This document shows, piece after piece, positions 47,649-58,686 of a stretch of 64,000 nt of DNA. The notes under the pieces are model-generated. The model did not search any database, was not told the origin of the DNA, and was given only the letters and a program-made list of their open reading frames with translations. Each line of letters starts with the position of its first letter. Within the stretch, counting starts at the first letter, position 1. The DNA is from Lindgomyces ingoldianus. Its lineage: Eukaryota > Ascomycota > Dothideomycetes > Pleosporales > Lindgomycetaceae. Made by a program: the position numbers and the translations under genes. The stretch is from NCBI RefSeq assembly GCF_010093535.1, contig NW_022985183.1, positions 656,956 through 720,955 on the forward strand, read 5' to 3'.

Positions 47649-48568
47649 GGGGGTAGGCAAGTATCGTAAGTGATAGATGCACCTATAAAATGCTTGCGGC
47701 TGACGAGCGAGTGTGTAGAGAATGGGCAATGATGAAAATGTGAAGATGAAGCGATCGAATGCTGCATACTCGGACTACGCAATCGTTTCCCCCTAGACGC
47801 CTCGCATCTCCGATCCGGAAAGTGAACATGAGAGCATCCGGATTGGAAAGAACTTTCCAATCCGACTTCGTCCGGACCCCAAAGAAGTGGCGAGGGAAAA
47901 CCGTAAAATGTGCACAAAGACAACATCTGTAGGCTATTTTGTGAGTGAAAAATTAGGATGAGGAGTGCAAGGTGAAGCTTTTCGTCCAAAAACTTGTCAG
48001 TCATTGCGTGCATCATCTAGCAGCTGCGCTATTTTTTGAAAGTCAGCTTTCCCATATACTAAATAATGAAGCCTGCTGATGGTTGGCATGACAGCGGACA
48101 AACGTATTCGTTTGTAATGCACTGTCGTCCACTCCCTGCGAGCAAGCATTCACAGACCTAACGAAGCCCCCGCATATACCTAGATATTCATACCAGTGCC
48201 CGTGAGCCAGGAGTTTAGTGAGTGCTAAATTTGTCTTAATCTCTGGTGCAGCACTTTTGTCAGTCCTGTGGAGATTCTTTGTCGTTGCGCTTTCACTGCT
48301 CTCGGCGGTGTACTTTCACCGAAACCACATTCATTGTCTGAATGAAGGAAAATAAAGGAACGATGAAAATAGAAAACGACTGAAAGTCATTGTTCAATAG
48401 GATTCACGACGGAGGAGAATATACCACACCTAATCGAGGACTTTCGTGGCAGGGCTTCTTTTCCTTTCCTACACCGTCCTACTCTGCATCCTGCACACAG
48501 TCGACGGCAAACTCGTTGTTTCCACCTCGTTCTGCGCGTTTAACCCGTCCCCCCGAGCCTAGCTTAGG
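47649..48568. other. Divergent intergenic interval
   Basis: No gene is visible. It must hold the promoter of the F-box-like gene (minus) and that of the hypothetical gene at 48569 (plus). Confidence 0.4.
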
Positions 48569-49267
48569 ATGTCGTCCCCTTGCTTCGGCGCCTCACTCTC
48601 ATCACTCCCACCATTCATGGAAGACCTCAGCACCCCATACCCTTCCACTTGGCCCCCAGTCTCCAAGGGGACAGAATCAAAGCAACACCCCTCCCCAGGG
48701 CACAATGCAGCCATGCGAGCACTCATCGCGCCATGGGCTAGAACCCGTCCACCACCGCCAGGATGCCAGGCCGTAATGGCTTCCAGCTGGTCTCGATTCT
48801 CCCCCGGCGACAGTAGGAGCAAACCGGTCGATGAAATGAAGACCTCGGTCCTGTGGGCTCCAAGGGGCACTACTCCAGGCTACAATCCGCCCATAGCCGA
48901 ATGGTTCGACTACTTGGGCGTTGAGAAACCAGACCAAGTGCCTTGCGGACGACCAGACAACCAACGAAACTGCCGACGCAGCCCCCGACGAAGCCGATCC
49001 AACTCCAGGAGTTCATGGTCGACGGAGAGCTCGGTATCCAGCCTTGGATTGGAACCAGAGCCTATTGCATTCAAGAAGGTAGCGGTAAAGGTGGCGGCTA
49101 GAGCATCATTGCTGACGGAGTCATTCAAATCAACACCTGCAGCTGGAGCTGGTCTCCAGCGGTCCGTGAGCCCAGCGGTGGTCCTGAGGGGAGGGTTCAG
49201 AGAGGAGACGCTGAGCGCATCGATGCTGCCGTTGGCCTTTGATCCAGACAGTGATGAAGATGAGTGA
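48569..49267 (+). CDS. Hypothetical protein with acidic C-terminus
   Basis: This is a single-exon frame of 232 residues from an ATG. I do not recognise it. The first half is Pro/Ser-rich and contains two Trp-centred segments (APWARTRPPPP and APRGTTPGYNPPIAEWFDYLGVEK). The middle is Arg/Ser-rich (RRSPRRSRSNSRSSWS). The end is FDPDSDEDE, an acidic tail. Codon-like composition and an uninterrupted frame favour a real gene, probably intrinsically disordered. The antisense frames here are weaker. Confidence 0.5.
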   Translation: MSSPCFGASLSSLPPFMEDLSTPYPSTWPPVSKGTESKQHPSPGHNAAMRALIAPWARTRPPPPGCQAVMASSWSRFSPGDSRSKPVDEMKTSVLWAPRGTTPGYNPPIAEWFDYLGVEKPDQVPCGRPDNQRNCRRSPRRSRSNSRSSWSTESSVSSLGLEPEPIAFKKVAVKVAARASLLTESFKSTPAAGAGLQRSVSPAVVLRGGFREETLSASMLPLAFDPDSDEDE

Positions 49268-49614
49268 GAGGGCTAAGCAAGATCACTCTGGACAGAGATA
49301 GACAGAGACTAACGAATTAATATCCTCTCTCTCCCTTAATAATCAGAAATATGGCAGCTGCCATATAACCTTTGCAGGTGTTGAGGAAATGGTGTCGAGC
49401 CCACGCCCAGAGTGGTGAGACTTGCCGACTGTCTGCACTCAAAGTTAGCCCGAGCCGCCCTCAATCGTACAGGTGATCTGCACTGTGGCCCAAGCTCCTA
49501 TGGATTTCAATGACGGCAATCTAACTTATGCAACCCCAAGCCCTTCGCGAATACTTCCTTGTCGAACGTATCCCACGATTAAACTCAAATTCCAATTACT
49601 TACCCACTTCCGCC
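49268..49614. other. Short intergenic interval
   Basis: No gene is visible. It contains the presumed promoter and leader of the NDUFAF3-like gene; an in-frame upstream ATG at 49528 would add 29 residues. Confidence 0.4.
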
Positions 49615-50362
49615 ATGGAGAAAGCCATGTTTCCATTCACGCGATCTCTTTTCCGACTCTTGAGCCCCACTTCTGCCCACTACCAGAGAAGCAGCCTCCA
49701 AAGCTCGCCACGGCCAATTCTCCGCCAGCCATTACGGCATTCACCACAAGTGCTACGTTTCCGATGTCTACACGCCTCGCAAGTCCGTGTCCAAGCATCC
49801 AGCCCCCCGAAGTCCCGCGACCGCGGTCCGAAGAGTAACGAGGACACCCAAACCGACTTCGGCGCCCTAGACATCCTGCGCAACACAGCTGCGCCTGCGA
49901 CGGCAATTGATGCATGTACTAACGACGGCTTCGCGCTCAACAATCAGATGCGGGTAAGCGGGAGCGGCATACTTCTCGTTGGCGGCGAGGCATTTCGATG
50001 GCGGCCCTGGTCAAGCGACGAGAAGCTAAAAAACGCGAAGGGGCAGTGGGAGGTGCAGAATGGTGCGTGGGGTGTGCTGGAGTTGGTGTGGCCGAAACCT
50101 GGTATGGCTTCACCCCGAACATCACAAACGTGGGTCCCGCACCCACTAATCGCAGTTTATAGACCTTTTGATCATTGGGACCGGCCCTCAGGTGGCTCCC
50201 ATTTCGCCCTCGGTGCGGACATATTTAAGTGATCTCGGCATTCGGATCGATATTCAGGATACTAGGAATGCTGCGGCGCAGTTCAACCTCCTGGCGACTG
50301 AACGGGGTGTCTCGCAAGTTGCCGCTGCGCTGATACCAGTTGGTTGGAAAGAAGGGAGGTGA
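49615..50362 (+). CDS. NDUFAF3: Mth938-domain protein, NDUFAF3-like complex I assembly factor
   Basis: The protein matches the DUF498/Mth938 family, whose mitochondrial member NDUFAF3 helps assemble respiratory complex I. Two exons, 49615-50101 and 50163-50362, give 228 residues, with a 61-base phase-1 intron. The N-terminus from MEKAMFPFTRSLFRLLSPTS is rich in Arg, Ser and Leu without acids, a mitochondrial presequence. The domain follows: DFGALDIL, GSGILLVGGEAFRW, GAWGVLELVWPKP joined by the intron to DLLIIGTG, then GIRIDIQDTRNAAAQFNLLA and AAALIPVGW at the end. The QDTRNAAAQFNLLATERGV wording is the hallmark of the fungal proteins. It looks intact. The role in complex I assembly is taken from the family. 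Confidence 0.85.
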
Positions 50363-50977
50363 CATTGGAACGGGGGTTTGTGGTGATACGCGTTGGGAAG
50401 CTGAGGCGCGTTCCAAGGTTCACCTTCACGTTATGACACCACCTGTAGAGAAGCTGTGTATACTTATGTATCATACCCTCAAGTCCCACGGCAACGATTG
50501 CCGCTTTTGGAACGAGAAGGTGAGGAATGCCTGTTCTCTAGGACTCTAGCTAGTAAATACCGTGTACATCGACGGACCATGCTTAACCTCTCACAATAAT
50601 GGAATAAGAATAACCTAATCGGGAGGACAGCAGCTAGACGCAGTTGTTGGGCAGAATATAGCCAATCCCAACCCCTCCTTCTGAGTATTCCCATCTTGAC
50701 TCCAGCACTAGTCGCTGTCCCAACTGGTACCCACGCCCATCTGTGCAGGAACACACGCACACACGCGCGGAAATGGAACGTGACATAATCCCAGACCCCG
50801 CACAGAATAAAAGCTCTCACGTTGCCCTGTGTTTGCTTTGTTTTGCAAAAGTTCAAGTGGATATAGTGGTGGGATATCTCACAGATTCTCACCACACCAC
50901 ACTGCGCATTTATGCACTGAATTCTCTTGTTCTTCAAGCCCTGTTGCTCTTTCTAGTCTTTGAAACTCTATATCAAC
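50363..50977. other. Intergenic interval
   Basis: No supportable gene. The right part should be the promoter and leader of the gene starting at 50978. Confidence 0.4.
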
Positions 50978-51775
50978 ATGTCTTTCTTAAGAGGCTATTA
51001 CTCGTAAGTTGTGAATCTCCTTCCTTGAGCATGTTGCGTAGGGTCAGAGAAACCCAGTTCATTGGCAGTGAAACATCCCTCTTGAGGCACATTGCTAACA
51101 TCACCATCCAGAGGTACAATTGACCAGCACACGGTTCCTCACTACGCCTACAGAAACTCTCATTCCGGCTTAAACCAAGAAGATAATGATATGAATATCT
51201 TCCCGGGCCCTGAACCGGGAAACACCACCGCCGCTCCCAGCGCCTCCAACGTAGAAAACAGCAACTGCTATGATAACACCCCCTCAATGCATTTGAGCGA
51301 AAGCACTTTGACCAACAATAACAATTCTTACAACTCCCTCTCCACGCTCTCAACACACCCCGAGAGAATCTCCTTAGACGAAGAGAGCAGGGAAGAGAAC
51401 GTCGTCTCTCCTCCCCTCTCCTCCTCCCCCTCACTCTGCACCAAACCCGATATGTCTGATGCAGAATCCCACCTTCGTCTTTCCCTTCCTTACCCCTATT
51501 GCCTGTACCAACCCCCTTCCCGCCACCCCAGCGTTAAAGTTGATGCAAACACCTTCGATCACGAAGCCGCGAGTATTCTCGAGCCTATTTGGCAGGATTT
51601 GGACCTACTACGGAGGACGACGAGGGAAATGATGCCACCGAGTGACTTTGTGTTTCAGGTGAAGAGCTATGAAGAGGTTGTTGAGGGGAGGATGCACAGG
51701 ATTGGGGAGTTTATTGTGGGGAAGGTGGGACAGGGCGAAGGTAGGGAGATGGAGATGGAGGGGAGGCTTATGTAG
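50978..51775 (+). CDS. Hypothetical protein with a 26-base first coding exon
   Basis: I do not recognise this family. Two exons, 50978-51003 and 51112-51775, give 229 residues. The first encodes only MSFLRGYY plus two bases. A canonical 108-base intron (GTAAGT, branch-like GCTAAC, ending CCAG) joins it in phase to SGTIDQHTVPHYAYRNSHSG. The middle is Asn/Ser/Thr-rich and disordered. The C-terminal third looks folded and helical: EAASILEPIWQDLDLLRRTT, then FQVKSYEEVVEGRMHRIGEF, and ends Glu/Met-rich. The perfect phase of such a tiny exon supports the model, and the promoter should lie in the interval upstream. Confidence 0.6.
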
Positions 51776-54160
51776 GTTCTCCATTACCTCTCCACTCTTT
51801 TATCTATTTTCTTTTGTAACCTCTATTGCTATTCATGTTTTATCCTTCTGTTTTGTCAGTTTAGTACCACTTTGAAGGAAATTGAGGCTAACCATCCACA
51901 GCGCCTTCATTAAAACCCACTTCTGGCCGCGTGATGCAGCAAACATGGACGTCCGGTTCACATTGCAAAACGCTATGCTTAAGAAGCAAATCGCACAGGC
52001 ACAGAAGACCATGATTCCAACCTCCTCTGTCTTGAGCATTACCATAGACGGGACAAGCACTTGAATTCTCATAACTACTTCAACGTCCCTTTGCCGCCAG
52101 GTAGTTCATTCGGTTTGTGGATTTCTGTGTGGTTCTTGGCGTGAGTTTGGGGGTTGGAGTTGGGGTTGTTGTCTTTCCTTTATTTCTGTCTGGAATAGCC
52201 TTATTCTTCTAGTTCTGAAGGTTCTGTACTGCTGTTTCGTTACATGTTTAAGCTGTATTTTTCGGAGTTTGTTGTTCTGCTGCGTCTGGGATGTGCATGT
52301 ATGCATGTGCGCTGCTGGACTCACAGAGTGCGGGGTTTCATGTGGCGACAGGTAAAGAGCCTCCAGTGCATGCATGGACTTATTCATGTGAATTCACTGA
52401 ACTCTTATGTTAAGTCGATGAGGTGCTATCGCTCCTTAAAGCCCAACAATAGCGATTATTATTTCTCTTGAGCTTCTTGATGGAACCTGTTCAAGCGCTT
52501 TCTTAATATCAAATACTGTCCTAAAATTCCGATATTATTGTCACTGGCAATCCTTCTCCCCTTAGAATTGCTAGCATGCAATATCTTCCCTAGGGCCTTA
52601 TTCTTACCTCCTGTGACGCAGGGTACTTATAATTCATCACCACCCACCCGGCTTTATTTCAAGTGCCATTTCCTCATTTCAGGTCTCTTGCCTGACACCG
52701 CTGAACCTACCAGGAGGCTCTAACCGCGAAAACTAACCTCCACCCCTTTTTCTCCCCACAGAGACGTCAGAATATTGGTTCCCCCTAAGCACTTTTTGCA
52801 TCTTGCGTCCCAACGATTAGTTGCCGCATCGCTAGCTATTAGGTTTAATTTACAGTGCAGCGGCCTGGCTTCAAAGCTCCTGCGAGAACAAGTTCAAGAC
52901 TCTTTGACCTGGACTCCGAGGTTCAAATCCTAAGTTTAGTGTTTAGGCATAGCAGCCGTATTCCCTGACATCACCTACCCAAAAATTCTGTCTGTTTTAT
53001 AAGAGAGAGTGGTTAACGCTCTCTCCATAAATCCTCTCGGTCCACAACCAACCTTTAGAAAGTATATCTCGAACAACTCACCAGCCAGTCTTCGCTAGCA
53101 CAGCCCCCTCAAACACCCGAGACCCTCGCACTACCACTCATATATACCTCCTTCCATCCATCCAACACCTACAATATCAGACACCAGACATGAGACTCCT
53201 ATTAGATCGCTCAACGTACGCATGCAGGATAGTTTCATCAGCGGAGTGTTTGATATGGTGACACGAACGGGCCGCGACAAGCGAGTGCGTTTACAGACGG
53301 CGAGGATTGGTTCGTCCGGAGCTCCTGGTTCCCCACCGCGCATAAAATGATAGTACAGATAGGTAGCGATGATGAAGGTAAGTGGGTTGATGGCGTGGCA
53401 CGCGAGGATATGTATTTTCGCACGGGGACGCGCTTGCACCGCACAAACAAACAAGCCGCTAGTGTAGATGAGCCGTATAGTTGGAAAACAGAGGCTGTGA
53501 AGGAAGCGCAGAGTTGTGGGATTGAATGCGACTGAAGGTCGTGTGTGCCTTGGAAGGAGTATTGGCTTAGAATTACAGGTGCGACTGGTCTTGATTTAAT
53601 AGATTGGCTCTTTGGAGAGATCGGCCCATAGCTCGCCTGATTCAATGCCATCTACTAATTAGGGTAGGATTGCGGAAGATGGATTGGCTGCTCATCATAG
53701 ATGATAATATTGCAGAAAAGTTCAAATGGTACCGTCGACTGAAGCTTGTAGAAGGTGAGTCTAAGATGGCATTCTCCTAGTCCCATGAAGAATAGCTGGT
53801 GAGCTCGCGCGAGATATATAATAGGTATAGTAGTATTATTAGTGTGCGAGAGATCGCGATATTGAAAAGGCTTCTCTTCTCCACTAAACGCCATGTACAG
53901 CGGTAACAGTAGACCGGCCTTTGAAGTGAAACGCTGACACCGATGTCATGAAGTGAAGCACACGAGAGGCAACAGCCGGCGACAAGAAAGACATAAAGAG
54001 AAAGTAAATGCCATGTTGAACAGTCTATCGCCTCAAGGCCTAGCCAAGCGATCCATAAAGGCAAGACACTCGGGGTGCAACAAGAACAAAAAGTCCTACA
54101 AGTCCTGTAGTAAGCGAAGAAGCTCCCGCCAGGGTCATCAATTACGCTCCTCACTATCCT
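51776..54160. other. Gene-poor interval (about 2.4 kb)
   Basis: No firm gene. A small plus-strand frame from the ATG at 51945 to 52064 encodes 39 residues with helical character (RFTLQNAMLKKQIAQAQ); it could be a tiny gene, a 3' exon or chance. Other frames up to 137 codons lack support. Confidence 0.35.
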
Positions 54161-54418
54161 TCAGGAATACCTAGGAGACCCGCCCGCATATCCCGTCCAT
54201 ATATAACCGTACTGACGTGCAGAGCAATTCCCGCAAACGCCAGGGATATAGTGGATTTGGGGTGGAGAGCATTTCTGCTGGAATGGGATTCCCGGGCGCT
54301 GGAGTTCGCGGGGGTCGTAAATGCGGTTCAGCTCTTTTGAAAGGCCGGTGCAGAATTTGCCGTAGTCGATGTGTGAGTGGCCACATCGGGGCCAGTAGTA
54401 CCAGGTTTCCTGACACAT
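54161..54418 (-). CDS. Small Cys/His-rich protein (85 residues)
   Basis: A single-exon frame from an ATG encodes MCQETWYYWPRCGHSHIDYG, then Cys-containing segments (FCTGL, KCSPP, GVCGNCS), ending Gly/Tyr-rich. The opening Met-Cys with an aromatic cluster, a CGH motif and a later CxxC pattern resembles small Cys-rich intracellular proteins that are common and uncharacterised in Pezizomycotina, where the cysteines may bind zinc. No signal peptide is present. The stop follows GSPRYS; a GT-containing codon just before it (CCTAG|GTATTC) could be a splice donor extending the protein, but I find no good downstream exon. Function is unknown. Confidence 0.6.
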   Translation of the reverse strand: MCQETWYYWPRCGHSHIDYGKFCTGLSKELNRIYDPRELQRPGIPFQQKCSPPQIHYIPGVCGNCSARQYGYIWTGYAGGSPRYS

Positions 54419-56028
54419 GGTGGTTGAGAATTCCGGTTTTGTGGAGGGTGAGGGTTATCCTGTATCTATAGCTGAGTGAGCCTTGATAGAGTTGGAAAAG
54501 AAGCGGTTTGGGCGAGGCTAGGTGGACTTTAAGGGCCACGTGGGGATCAACGGGCGTTGTGAAGGAAGCAAGGAGAGCTTCCGATAAAGCTCCAATCTGG
54601 CAGACTCAAAGTCATCTCCAGCGCTCTTAAACGCTTTGTTCGGTCTTAGGGAGGAGGTGTTGTTCAACCCTACGCGAGTGAACTGGCTGTCGGCAGTGCT
54701 GGCGCGCGACGCGTAGCAATGCTCGCTGGTCTATTTCATTGATTGGGTGAATAAAAGACCGGATGGCTACAAGTTGCCTGTCGCACTGGTACCGGTATAC
54801 TCGCTGCGCGGAGGGATGTTGTTTGTGGAACCACTTTCTACAAGCACCTGGAAAGCTCACCTGCTAGTCATCAAGCGCAAAATCGGGGTAGTACTGTGAG
54901 CGCGTGGGAAATGCATGCAGGAATTTGTAACATTTAGCGAAGTTAGTGGTTTGAGGTACGGTCCGCGAAGCTTTAGCAAGCACAAAATAAGCCAGTATGC
55001 TGTGTAATATGACGTATGCGAAATTCATCATAACAGAAAACTTGCCCTCTATGTACGTAGCAGTGAAAGTGTCGCGGGGAAACGTTCAACACTGAGGCTT
55101 AATTTGGTCGAAAGATGACACGCTGTGCAGACTATAGATGAAGAGAAACCAATCCTAACCAGGTATTTCGTTTGTATGTCAACGGAAGCAGTCCCGATGC
55201 CCCGAGAGAACATGACGCCACAAATGGCCAATGGAGGTCGTATGGAGACAATATGAAGCCGACGTTGATGAAAGTCGATGGCAGAGGATAATATTAAGAT
55301 AGAAAGTGGGAACGTTCAGAGTCTCTTCTCCTACCGGCAAGAGCGCAGACATTTGTGCACCATTTATGGCCTCAATTTGTCTCAATTTATCTCATCGCTG
55401 TGATGGAGCTTGAACAGCGGGTTAGACATGGACAATCTTGCGAGGAAGCCGTTCAAGATTGGGTGGGGGACAGAGTAGGATTGAAGGGTCTCTATGACGA
55501 AGAGAAATAGTGTTGGGGAAAGCCATTAGCTCGCATCGCGAGTCTGAAATCAATGCGAATGAGATAGATGAAGAGAAAGAAGAGAACCGAGGAGCGCACT
55601 AGTAGTTGGGAAATTCTTCTTGAAAGTCTGATGAGGGGTTGGTTTTGTGAAGGGAGATGCTTTGACGTAGGCACCAAGTCAAAGAATTTTCCCTTGTCAC
55701 TATCATAACTCTGATAATTTGCCCTTGAGGCCGAAAAGAATGTTAGAGCACTCCGGGTATATTTGGAGTATTACGAGCAATCACGTGATGTAATCCTACC
55801 GAGGCTTTCGCTTGATAAGACAGACATCTCCACAACCTCGGAAGATTCTCCGCATAACCAGCCTCGCAAAAGAGGACTCATCGTTTTCAATCTTAGACCT
55901 ATACGCTAACCCTGCCGCACACTAATCATAGGCTTCAATGATGCCTCTCCAATTTACCTCTCTCCATCGTCAACCTTCAACGACTTCATTTGTGCTCGCG
56001 ACTCTATCTAGGTACCCCGCTCTCCACA
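54419..56028. other. Gene-poor interval (about 1.6 kb)
   Basis: No supportable gene. The left end should hold the promoter of the small Cys/His protein, the right end that of the thioesterase. Confidence 0.4.
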
Positions 56029-56700
56029 ATGTCCTCCTCCAATGCGTCCCCATCATATCCGATTGAGCATCTCGAAGACTTTACACGCCATGAGTGGTGC
56101 CAAACTCTTCTCTCCGACCCATCGATAACGAAGATTATGAAGCGCCGGATGTCACCTCACGACGTCAGTGTGTCCAACAGCTTCTTCACTACCACGCTGT
56201 TCACAGACGGGGCTATCCGGGCATTTCTCTCGATGTTTAGACCTGGCCGAGGGAGGTCGAGGACCACCGCGGATGCGCAAGTCGTAGGTGACGCATTGGT
56301 CGGAGACAAGGGGTCGGAACCACGATTAACAGAGGATGAGTCGCAAGAGCTAGATACTCAGGACGACCTCGATGAGCCGGAATCACTTTTACTAGTATCT
56401 CTAGGCAAGGCCCTTGATGGTGGCATCAACCGTCTTCATGGCGGTGTTACTGCAACGCTGCTTGATCAGGTCATGGGCGTACTGATATCATACGTCCACG
56501 CGAACACGAGTGCGACGGCGGAGTTGACCATCAAGTACAAGAAGGCGATACAGACGCCAGCTGTTCTATTGTGTCGAGCAAGAATTGTGCGGGAAGTGGG
56601 GAGATGGATAGAGGTGGTAGGCTGGATTGAGGATGGGAGGGGTGTGATATACGCTGAAGGCAAGGGTTCGTTCGTAAAGAGTAAGGTTGCGAAAATATAA
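56029..56700 (+). CDS. Hotdog-fold thioesterase (PaaI/4HBT superfamily)
   Basis: The product is a probable acyl-CoA thioesterase. It is a single exon of 223 residues from the ATG at 56029 (MSSSNASPSYPIEHLEDFTRH). The hotdog core is the C-terminal half: GGINRLHGGVTATLLDQVMG carries the HGG and Asp positions of the PaaI-type active site, then ATAELTIKYKKAIQTPAVLL and GRWIEVVGWIEDGRGVIYAEG form the later strands. A disordered insertion of about 45 residues, Arg-rich then acidic (around residues 75-120), separates the N-terminal strand (FFTTTLFTDGAI) from the rest; such insertions are usual in fungal members. The substrate and cellular location are unknown. No targeting signal is obvious. Confidence 0.82.
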   Translation: MSSSNASPSYPIEHLEDFTRHEWCQTLLSDPSITKIMKRRMSPHDVSVSNSFFTTTLFTDGAIRAFLSMFRPGRGRSRTTADAQVVGDALVGDKGSEPRLTEDESQELDTQDDLDEPESLLLVSLGKALDGGINRLHGGVTATLLDQVMGVLISYVHANTSATAELTIKYKKAIQTPAVLLCRARIVREVGRWIEVVGWIEDGRGVIYAEGKGSFVKSKVAKI

Positions 56701-57011
56701 CGTGCGCGGTTAGTATAATCCCACAATGGGGCTAGACTTTCGTTTTGCAATTGAGAAAATACATGAGGCTGATGTCGAGGCAAGTACCCCCACACCAAAG
56801 GTTGGGATGGAGTCTTGGCTTGCATATCTAATCGACCTCATGTCTTCGTCCACCAGACTTCATGTCTTCATCGTGCCATGCGGTTCGTGGCAACTTCAGC
56901 CTATCGGAACGTTTAGATCCCACCGTGCACCATTCAGCTAATTGCTAATCTGCCTCACGACATTTTTAGCCGCTTCTGCTCACCGCCTGCCCAATATTAT
57001 GTCCTAATCTG
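56701..57011. other. Short intergenic interval
   Basis: It holds the convergent 3' ends of the thioesterase gene and of the small hypothetical gene. I see nothing else. Confidence 0.4.
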
Positions 57012-57413
57012 TCATCGATCCAGTCTTGGCTCCGAGTACACATCCCTCTGAACGACACCAAAAATTCGATACTCAAATTTACAATGGAGGTGTTCAATAT
57101 CATAAACCTCTCGAAAGACCCAAACAACGCTCTGCAACAAAGATAGAAGTCCAACTTTTGACCGTTGACATATCCGTTTAAAGGTTTCACCGTGAAATCT
57201 TATCGCCGTCGCTAATGTTATCTCCAGACATTTGAGAGGGTCCAGACGCTCACCCTTGTCCCCCAAGCCATGGAAAAACACCATGCCACCTTGCTCTTCC
57301 ATTATCTCCTCCACTGCTTCCCCATCTCTTAGGAACACACTCACAACAACAGAATCAACCACCATGGCCCATTTCCTAAGATCTTTTACTTCTGGTATGA
57401 GTATCAGAGACAT
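57012..57413 (-). CDS. Hypothetical protein (133 residues)
   Basis: An uninterrupted frame from an ATG to TGA with ordinary protein composition: MSLILIPEVKDLRKWAMVVD at the start, EEIMEEQGGMVFFHGLGDKG in the middle, and VVWVFREVYDIEHLHCKFEY near the end. No family is recognised. It diverges from the SET-domain gene across 184 bases. An unspliced small gene is the simplest reading; chance is possible, since the sequence has no known motif. Confidence 0.4.
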   Translation of the reverse strand: MSLILIPEVKDLRKWAMVVDSVVVSVFLRDGEAVEEIMEEQGGMVFFHGLGDKGERLDPLKCLEITLATAIRFHGETFKRICQRSKVGLLSLLQSVVWVFREVYDIEHLHCKFEYRIFGVVQRDVYSEPRLDR

Positions 57414-57597
57414 ACGAAGTCTTTGACCTTGGCTTATCTATAAGATCCTTTTTCTATTCGTTATTCGAAAGTCGTTGCTGCTCGGCATTGCTAGCATTCG
57501 CGAAGTTTTAACCAGTATTTCGAAAGAACAAGCCCCTGCCTCTTGCTTTATATTTCTTTTGCGGCCAGATTCAATCTATCCATCGCTCGACCTAAAG

Positions 57598-58686
57598 ATG
57601 CAGACCCCTAAGGCCCCACCAGGATCGCCAATATCCACCCTCTTTGAAATCCGCCAAACGCCACATTGCGGCCGCGCTGTATTCGCAACTCACGATATAC
57701 CCGCAGATACAGTTGTCTTCTGCTCCGACGATCTCACACTCTCGGTACTACTTCGCGAATACCGACGAGAAGTCTGCGCGCAATGCTTTGGCTACGAACA
57801 CGGTCGCAACTTGAAGATTAGCGATCCGGCGGTTGGCTTTGCATTCTGTTCCGAGGGCTGCCAGAACAAGTGGCGAGAGGAGGTCGGGGAGATTGGAGTG
57901 CAGGCTTGGACTGCGGTCGAGAATCTGGTTAGGAAGAGAGGTAGGGAGGATTGCGAGATGGTGGATGTAGATCTTCCGAGGCCGAAGCCAAAGGATATTA
58001 CAAAAGCATGGGAGGGAGTTGCTGCACAGGCGGCGTTGATACGGGTCGCGAGACACGGAGATCGGATAAGTGAGGAGGTAACTGAGGAGACAAAAGTCGA
58101 GAGACCCGCACAGGTCACAAAGCAGCATCGTAAAGCGCTGCAGAGAGCACTGCTAAGTCCGATCTCGCCAGACGTGATGAGTTTCTGCGTTAGCGGTCTT
58201 CTATGGAGGTATAGCAAGCCAGGTGACTGGGAGCGTGTCTTGACTCTCATCCCTGACACAACGCCCTACCACAACATCGCAGACCTCCAAGCCTTCACGC
58301 GTTCCTATCTCCACCTCCTTGCCGTCCTTCCCTTGCCACTCCTCGACTTCGTCACCCCCGAAACCCTCTTCATTCTCTCAGCGCGTGACTCTCACAACTC
58401 CTTTGGCATACGCTCCCTCGAGGACGAAGGCTCTGAGTTCTTTGGCTATGGGTGTTGGCCTGCGGCATCGTATTTCAATCATTCTTGTGCGCCTAGCCTC
58501 GAGAAGATAAGGGTTGGGAGGATGTGGGAGTTTAGGGCAGGAAGGGATATTGAGGCGGGCGAGGAGCTGAGTATTACATATCTGAGTGGTGAGGAGAGGA
58601 GGCTGAGCAGAGGGAAGAGGATGATTATCTTGATGAACAACTGGGGGTTTGAGTGTGGGTGTGAGAGGTGTGAAGTCATCTACTAA
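57598..58686 (+). CDS. SET-domain lysine methyltransferase with reduced zinc finger
   Basis: The protein is a SET methyltransferase of the SMYD/Set5-Set6-like group, which transfers methyl groups from S-adenosylmethionine to lysines on histones or other proteins. It is a single exon of 362 residues. The N-terminal SET part begins FEIRQTPHCGRAVFATHDIP. A four-Cys finger in the MYND position uses Cys60, Cys63, Cys84 and Cys88. The catalytic SET core is near the end: FNHSCAPS (293-300) and GEELSITYL (321-329), followed by post-SET CGCERC (353-358). In typical SMYD proteins the MYND domain has eight ligands; here only the first half is clear. A long linker separates finger and core. It appears intact; the substrate is unknown. 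Confidence 0.88.
   Translation: MQTPKAPPGSPISTLFEIRQTPHCGRAVFATHDIPADTVVFCSDDLTLSVLLREYRREVCAQCFGYEHGRNLKISDPAVGFAFCSEGCQNKWREEVGEIGVQAWTAVENLVRKRGREDCEMVDVDLPRPKPKDITKAWEGVAAQAALIRVARHGDRISEEVTEETKVERPAQVTKQHRKALQRALLSPISPDVMSFCVSGLLWRYSKPGDWERVLTLIPDTTPYHNIADLQAFTRSYLHLLAVLPLPLLDFVTPETLFILSARDSHNSFGIRSLEDEGSEFFGYGCWPAASYFNHSCAPSLEKIRVGRMWEFRAGRDIEAGEELSITYLSGEERRLSRGKRMIILMNNWGFECGCERCEVIY

Noticed and set aside
52890..52950. AGGTTCAAATCC word resembling a tRNA T-arm
   Set aside because: Stem pairing fails after two pairs and no complete cloverleaf can be drawn.
53238..54154. Minus-strand frames of 125-137 codons
   Set aside because: They lack motifs and overlap other frames; the small Cys/His protein just upstream on the same strand is the only one with a recognisable pattern.
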